DNA from: an uncultured Ruminococcus sp.
Lineage (GTDB): Bacteria > Bacillota > Clostridia > Oscillospirales > Ruminococcaceae
DNA length: 64,000 nucleotides
Assembly (NCBI GenBank): GCA_934435205.1
Contig: CAKSAK010000005.1
Coordinates: forward strand, 62,001 to 126,000
Direction: 5' to 3'
Shown: piece after piece, positions 61,065 to 64,000 of the stretch
Numbering within the stretch: the stretch's first letter is position 1
Layout: every line of letters starts with the position of its first letter
Notes under the pieces: model-generated
Told to the model about the DNA's origin: nothing
The model's input: the letters and a program-made list of their open reading frames with translations, nothing else
The model's database searches: none
Program-made: the position numbers and the translations under genes

Positions 61065-61769
61065 CTAGTTTCCCCACAGGGCGTTCCCGCCTGTGTGCCC
61101 AACAGAATGATCATCTTGTGATACTAGATCAAAACTACCTGTTTCGGGATTGTGCTGCCAGGTGTATCCTTCAGGCGTATAGCCTTGCGGCAAATCCATC
61201 CGTTCCATAGCACCGAACGTTATGCTCTGCAGTTTTTCGGGACTATCATACATGTGATCCTGAAAATCCTCTCTGCAGGCGCTGAACTGCTGGTGAAGGC
61301 TCATATCGTTCGCGGCGCTTCCAAGTTCAACGTGGTGCTTGCTATCGAATTCAGGGAAAACCCCATCGACAGATAGCCCATCGGTAAGTTCCGCTGTTCG
61401 TCTTTCAAACGAGACACCATTTTCAGATTCGAGGCCATCGAGAGCCATGTTGCGAGTAGTTATTGGAATAGGATCATCAGGGATGAATTCATCTCCATCG
61501 TAATGTCGCTCTATGTAGTCAGCCGCTTTGTCAAACCCGAAAGAGCGAGCATAATCCGCTGCTTTTTCTGCTTCGGATTGAATATTATTGTCGTCGAATG
61601 CTGACGCCAACGAAAGGTCTGGAGTAGCTCCAGCACCGATGCTTTCAGCCATGTCAATGTCGATATCATCCGTTTCTGTGGAATCAAAATCAGTCCAATC
61701 ATTCGTCTCCGGCACATCGATTCCATCAGTTTCAGAAAATTCTGTTGATGTGTTATTGAATTCATTCAT
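61065..61769 (-). CDS. HNH/EndoVII (WHH-like) nuclease, putative toxin
   Basis: 234 aa. The first 100 residues are acidic and low in structure (ETNDWTDFDSTETDDIDIDM). The last 100 resemble the WHH group of HNH/EndoVII nucleases: SVDGVFPEFDSKHHVELG, then GYTPEGYTWQHNPETG, FDLVSQDDHSVGHTGG. The usual W-H-H is W-Q-H here. Such domains are the warheads of polymorphic toxins or act as phage-type nucleases. Starts inside the end of the HerA-like gene (8-base overlap). No immunity gene is obvious unless the 68-aa protein serves. Confidence 0.65.
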   Translation of the reverse strand: MNEFNNTSTEFSETDGIDVPETNDWTDFDSTETDDIDIDMAESIGAGATPDLSLASAFDDNNIQSEAEKAADYARSFGFDKAADYIERHYDGDEFIPDDPIPITTRNMALDGLESENGVSFERRTAELTDGLSVDGVFPEFDSKHHVELGSAANDMSLHQQFSACREDFQDHMYDSPEKLQSITFGAMERMDLPQGYTPEGYTWQHNPETGSFDLVSQDDHSVGHTGGNALWGN

Positions 61770-63999
61770 TGCCGTTTTCTTCCTTTCCGTGATTATTCAT
61801 ATCTGTCAAGAGCTTTTTGACGGTCTGCTCCCCAAACGAGATACCATTTTCCATAGAGCATTTTCTTAAGAGATGAACAGCAATGCAGCTACATTTCTTT
61901 CTGAACATAGCCGCATTCTCAGTATTAATACGAAATGATAAAACAGACGGAATGCGGATAATGTGTGCGGCAACCTCTTCCGGAGTGCTCAGTTTGAGCT
62001 GCCGCTCGGCAAATATCTGTTCTGCAAACATATTTGCTTCTTCCCGGACAGCAACTGAGCAGTGTTTACACCCTGCTTTTTCGCAGAAAGAGAACGGGCA
62101 ATAATCCTTGCCATGGGCAGTCAAATACTTTGTGTGTGTATTGACTATTTGCTCATCTGAAACGTGCTTCGGATGTTCTTTGTCGGGCGAGTAATCCATT
62201 CTGGCGGGCAGAGCCGATCTAAGAAAACGATTCTTAAGCACGAACTCACCGGCGGACATAAGAGGAAGCACATCACAGAGGTTGTTATCCGCTCCGATAT
62301 GTTCTCTCAACATTTCCGCCTCTTCGCCACTTAGCCTAAAGGAGATAATATTGTCAACATTATCAAGCATTCGCCCGCCGACACGCGAGGGAGATTGATC
62401 TGAAAAGATAACACCAACTCCGTATGCCCTGATTTCAGTAATAATGTTGATCATTAACTGTGTCATAGTGCTGTTCAGAGCTTTTTCCTCTTGTGTTGCA
62501 CCCTCTCCCTGATCCAGCAAAGCGTGAGCTTCGTCAATCAAAACGATATTTCTAAGCTGGTGATTGCTCTGTCTTGTGGATTTCAAATAGGCCAGTATGC
62601 TGATGAGAGTCAAAGCTGAAACTAACGATTTTTGCTCCGGTTCAAGACTTCCCATTTCGAGAACTGCGCATCCGTTCAAAAGATCCTCCACAGATGTAGA
62701 ATGTATCGTATCAAACGTGCGAGGGCACCTCTCAATCAGACTTTGAAGCCTGAAAGCGCCTCCGGACATCATATTTCCCTTTACTTCATTGCTGTAACTG
62801 GATCTGGCAATAACGCGCTTAAAGACTCGGACAAAATCAGCCATATCAAAAATGGAAACATTGCCGTCTTCACTCGTACTTATGTCTGTCCAGCCGTTCA
62901 GAGTATATGCCTCCGTAATCGCCTTTTCAAAAAGCGCCGGCAAAGGATCGGGCAAAGAAAAAGCGGCCTTAAACGCGGACAACAAACTGCTTCTGTATTC
63001 ACCGAGAGGCACATCCTTTGGAACATAAAACGGGTTGATAAGCAATGGAACTACCGGTCGTTCCACAGTAAAGACCCTGCTGTTCTTCATGCCAGCGACC
63101 AAATCACGGTATTCACGTTTAACTGGTTCCAGTATCAAAACAGGGATACTGCGACTTTGGAACTGCGTTATCAGCTGCTTCAAGAGAGTGGTTTTTCCAA
63201 CACCCGATTTCCCTATTACAGCGGTGTGGAGTAACAGTTGCTCGAGAGGAACAAATAACCTCTGCGACGAATATACGGATCGTCCAAGATACAGACCTTC
63301 TCTATCGTCATTAGTCAGTTGTTCGGGTAAGAGATTCACTTCAGGCATCAAAGAGAATGCGTTCCTATCGATGCCGATGAAGTAGCTGCCTTGCATCGGC
63401 AGCTGAAAGATTTGTGAAATCTCATCCGATGTCCATTTGCATAGACTTGCCGCATCCGACTTCTTAAGATCGTGAGAGATTTTCCAAGGTTGGTTATAAA
63501 AGCTGTACTTCTGATACGCTGAAACAGCAATGGTCCGAAAGGCCGTCCCGTGTACGGACTGCTTTATTCTGGCGGTAACCAGTGCGGCGCTGGTTACCGT
63601 CCCTACAACGAAAAGGTTTACTTCGGCGAAAGGATTTGCGACTTTCTGTGCATAGTATTTCCATCGATCTGCCGACGCCGCAGCGAGGCTGTCACGAATA
63701 TTTGGCACTACGCCATCCACTGCTTGTGAACAATGAGCAGTGTTTTTTGCGATCAGCCGACGTTCGTCATCAGACAACAGCGCAGGAATAATCTGAATAC
63801 ATAAGCCACAGCCGGAGCCGTCCAAAACGGAGTAGATCCGCTTCCAGTCAACACTTTCGACTACAGACGGCGATTTATATGTTTCCTGTACGCCGTATTC
63901 CTGTATGTCCTGTTTCATTAATGCCCAGACCGAGTCTGTTTCCATTTCGGAAATATGCTTTCTGTAGTTCTCAAAGGACACTTCTTCTGCTGTAAAACC
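61762..63999 (-). CDS. HerA/DUF87-type ATPase, 5' end beyond the window
   Basis: At least 739 residues from a GTG at 63,981; the frame remains open to the window edge, so the start is not settled. Walker A GKSGVGKTT (257-265), PVLILEPVKREYRDLVAG, Walker B NIVLIDEAHALLDQ, VGVIFSDQSPSRVGG and a HerA-like C-terminal segment, with a Cys pair set CPFSFCEKAGCKHC. Hexameric pumps or helicases of this class move DNA or unfold proteins. Coupled to the HNH nuclease gene downstream. Similar EPxKxEYR ATPases occur in mobile and conflict loci. Confidence 0.8.
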   Translation of the reverse strand, partial: GFTAEEVSFENYRKHISEMETDSVWALMKQDIQEYGVQETYKSPSVVESVDWKRIYSVLDGSGCGLCIQIIPALLSDDERRLIAKNTAHCSQAVDGVVPNIRDSLAAASADRWKYYAQKVANPFAEVNLFVVGTVTSAALVTARIKQSVHGTAFRTIAVSAYQKYSFYNQPWKISHDLKKSDAASLCKWTSDEISQIFQLPMQGSYFIGIDRNAFSLMPEVNLLPEQLTNDDREGLYLGRSVYSSQRLFVPLEQLLLHTAVIGKSGVGKTTLLKQLITQFQSRSIPVLILEPVKREYRDLVAGMKNSRVFTVERPVVPLLINPFYVPKDVPLGEYRSSLLSAFKAAFSLPDPLPALFEKAITEAYTLNGWTDISTSEDGNVSIFDMADFVRVFKRVIARSSYSNEVKGNMMSGGAFRLQSLIERCPRTFDTIHSTSVEDLLNGCAVLEMGSLEPEQKSLVSALTLISILAYLKSTRQSNHQLRNIVLIDEAHALLDQGEGATQEEKALNSTMTQLMINIITEIRAYGVGVIFSDQSPSRVGGRMLDNVDNIISFRLSGEEAEMLREHIGADNNLCDVLPLMSAGEFVLKNRFLRSALPARMDYSPDKEHPKHVSDEQIVNTHTKYLTAHGKDYCPFSFCEKAGCKHCSVAVREEANMFAEQIFAERQLKLSTPEEVAAHIIRIPSVLSFRINTENAAMFRKKCSCIAVHLLRKCSMENGISFGEQTVKKLLTDMNNHGKEENGNE

Positions 64000-64000
64000 A

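Overview
The window reads as a chromosome segment of an anaerobic, fibre-degrading Firmicute, most likely Ruminococcus or a close Oscillospiraceae relative. The evidence is ATA-rich isoleucine usage, strong AGGAGG ribosome binding sites, TTGACA-17-TATAAT promoters, GH5/GH43/GH31 enzymes, a CotH lipoprotein, and a coaX/greA/lysS/smpB-ssrA core. No rRNA, tRNA (other than tmRNA) or CRISPR array was seen.

Layout. (1) 0-8.5 kb, core: coaX, a CotH-like lipoprotein, a two-gene glycanase operon (secreted GH5, cytoplasmic GH43), greA and lysS. (2) 8.5-23.8 kb, accessory element in the lysS 3' end: a 27-bp copy of that end recurs at 23,788-23,814, so the 15.3 kb between is bounded by att-like direct repeats. 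It holds an excisionase, a Rep-type initiator, HTH genes, an enlarged ECF-type sigma factor, an XRE repressor, two coupled GTPases with a lipoprotein, a HEPN/Abi gene preceded by a structured ncRNA with its own promoter and terminator, and two copies of a DUF4869 + P-loop ATPase pair. No integrase remains. (3) 23.8-25.2 kb: a second, decayed element end. (4) 25.3-29.2 kb: YoaK, LysR and ThrE-type exporter genes. (5) 29.5-34.9 kb: a ROK-controlled sugar operon (dehydrogenase, GntP permease, HPr-like/PfkB fusion kinase, VOC protein) with codon use unlike its neighbours. (6) 34.9-40.9 kb: a recombination patchwork with an IS fragment, recombined copies of lysS-element modules, an S41 protease, an AAA_14/DUF4143 ATPase, an FMN-reductase relic and a cyclase. 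(7) 41-54.8 kb: mostly core, with an MFS transporter, GH31, AraC, phosphoesterases, methyltransferase, FNT channel, MATE pump, smpB and tmRNA, plus a candidate structured ncRNA on the minus strand at 52 kb. (8) 55.3-64 kb, downstream of ssrA: a compact minus-strand cluster encoding a HerA/DUF87 ATPase (runs off the window), an HNH/WHH-like nuclease, a 68-aa protein, ClpP, a small ATPase, a TraG/VirD4-like ATPase with an L7/L12-like tail, an M50 protease and a membrane HExxH protease.

The most novel-looking items are cluster 8, the abi-linked ncRNA, the DUF4869-ATPase pair, the twin-GTPase operon, the 52-kb ncRNA and the HPr-PfkB fusion. All family assignments come from reading motifs by eye; no database search was possible.
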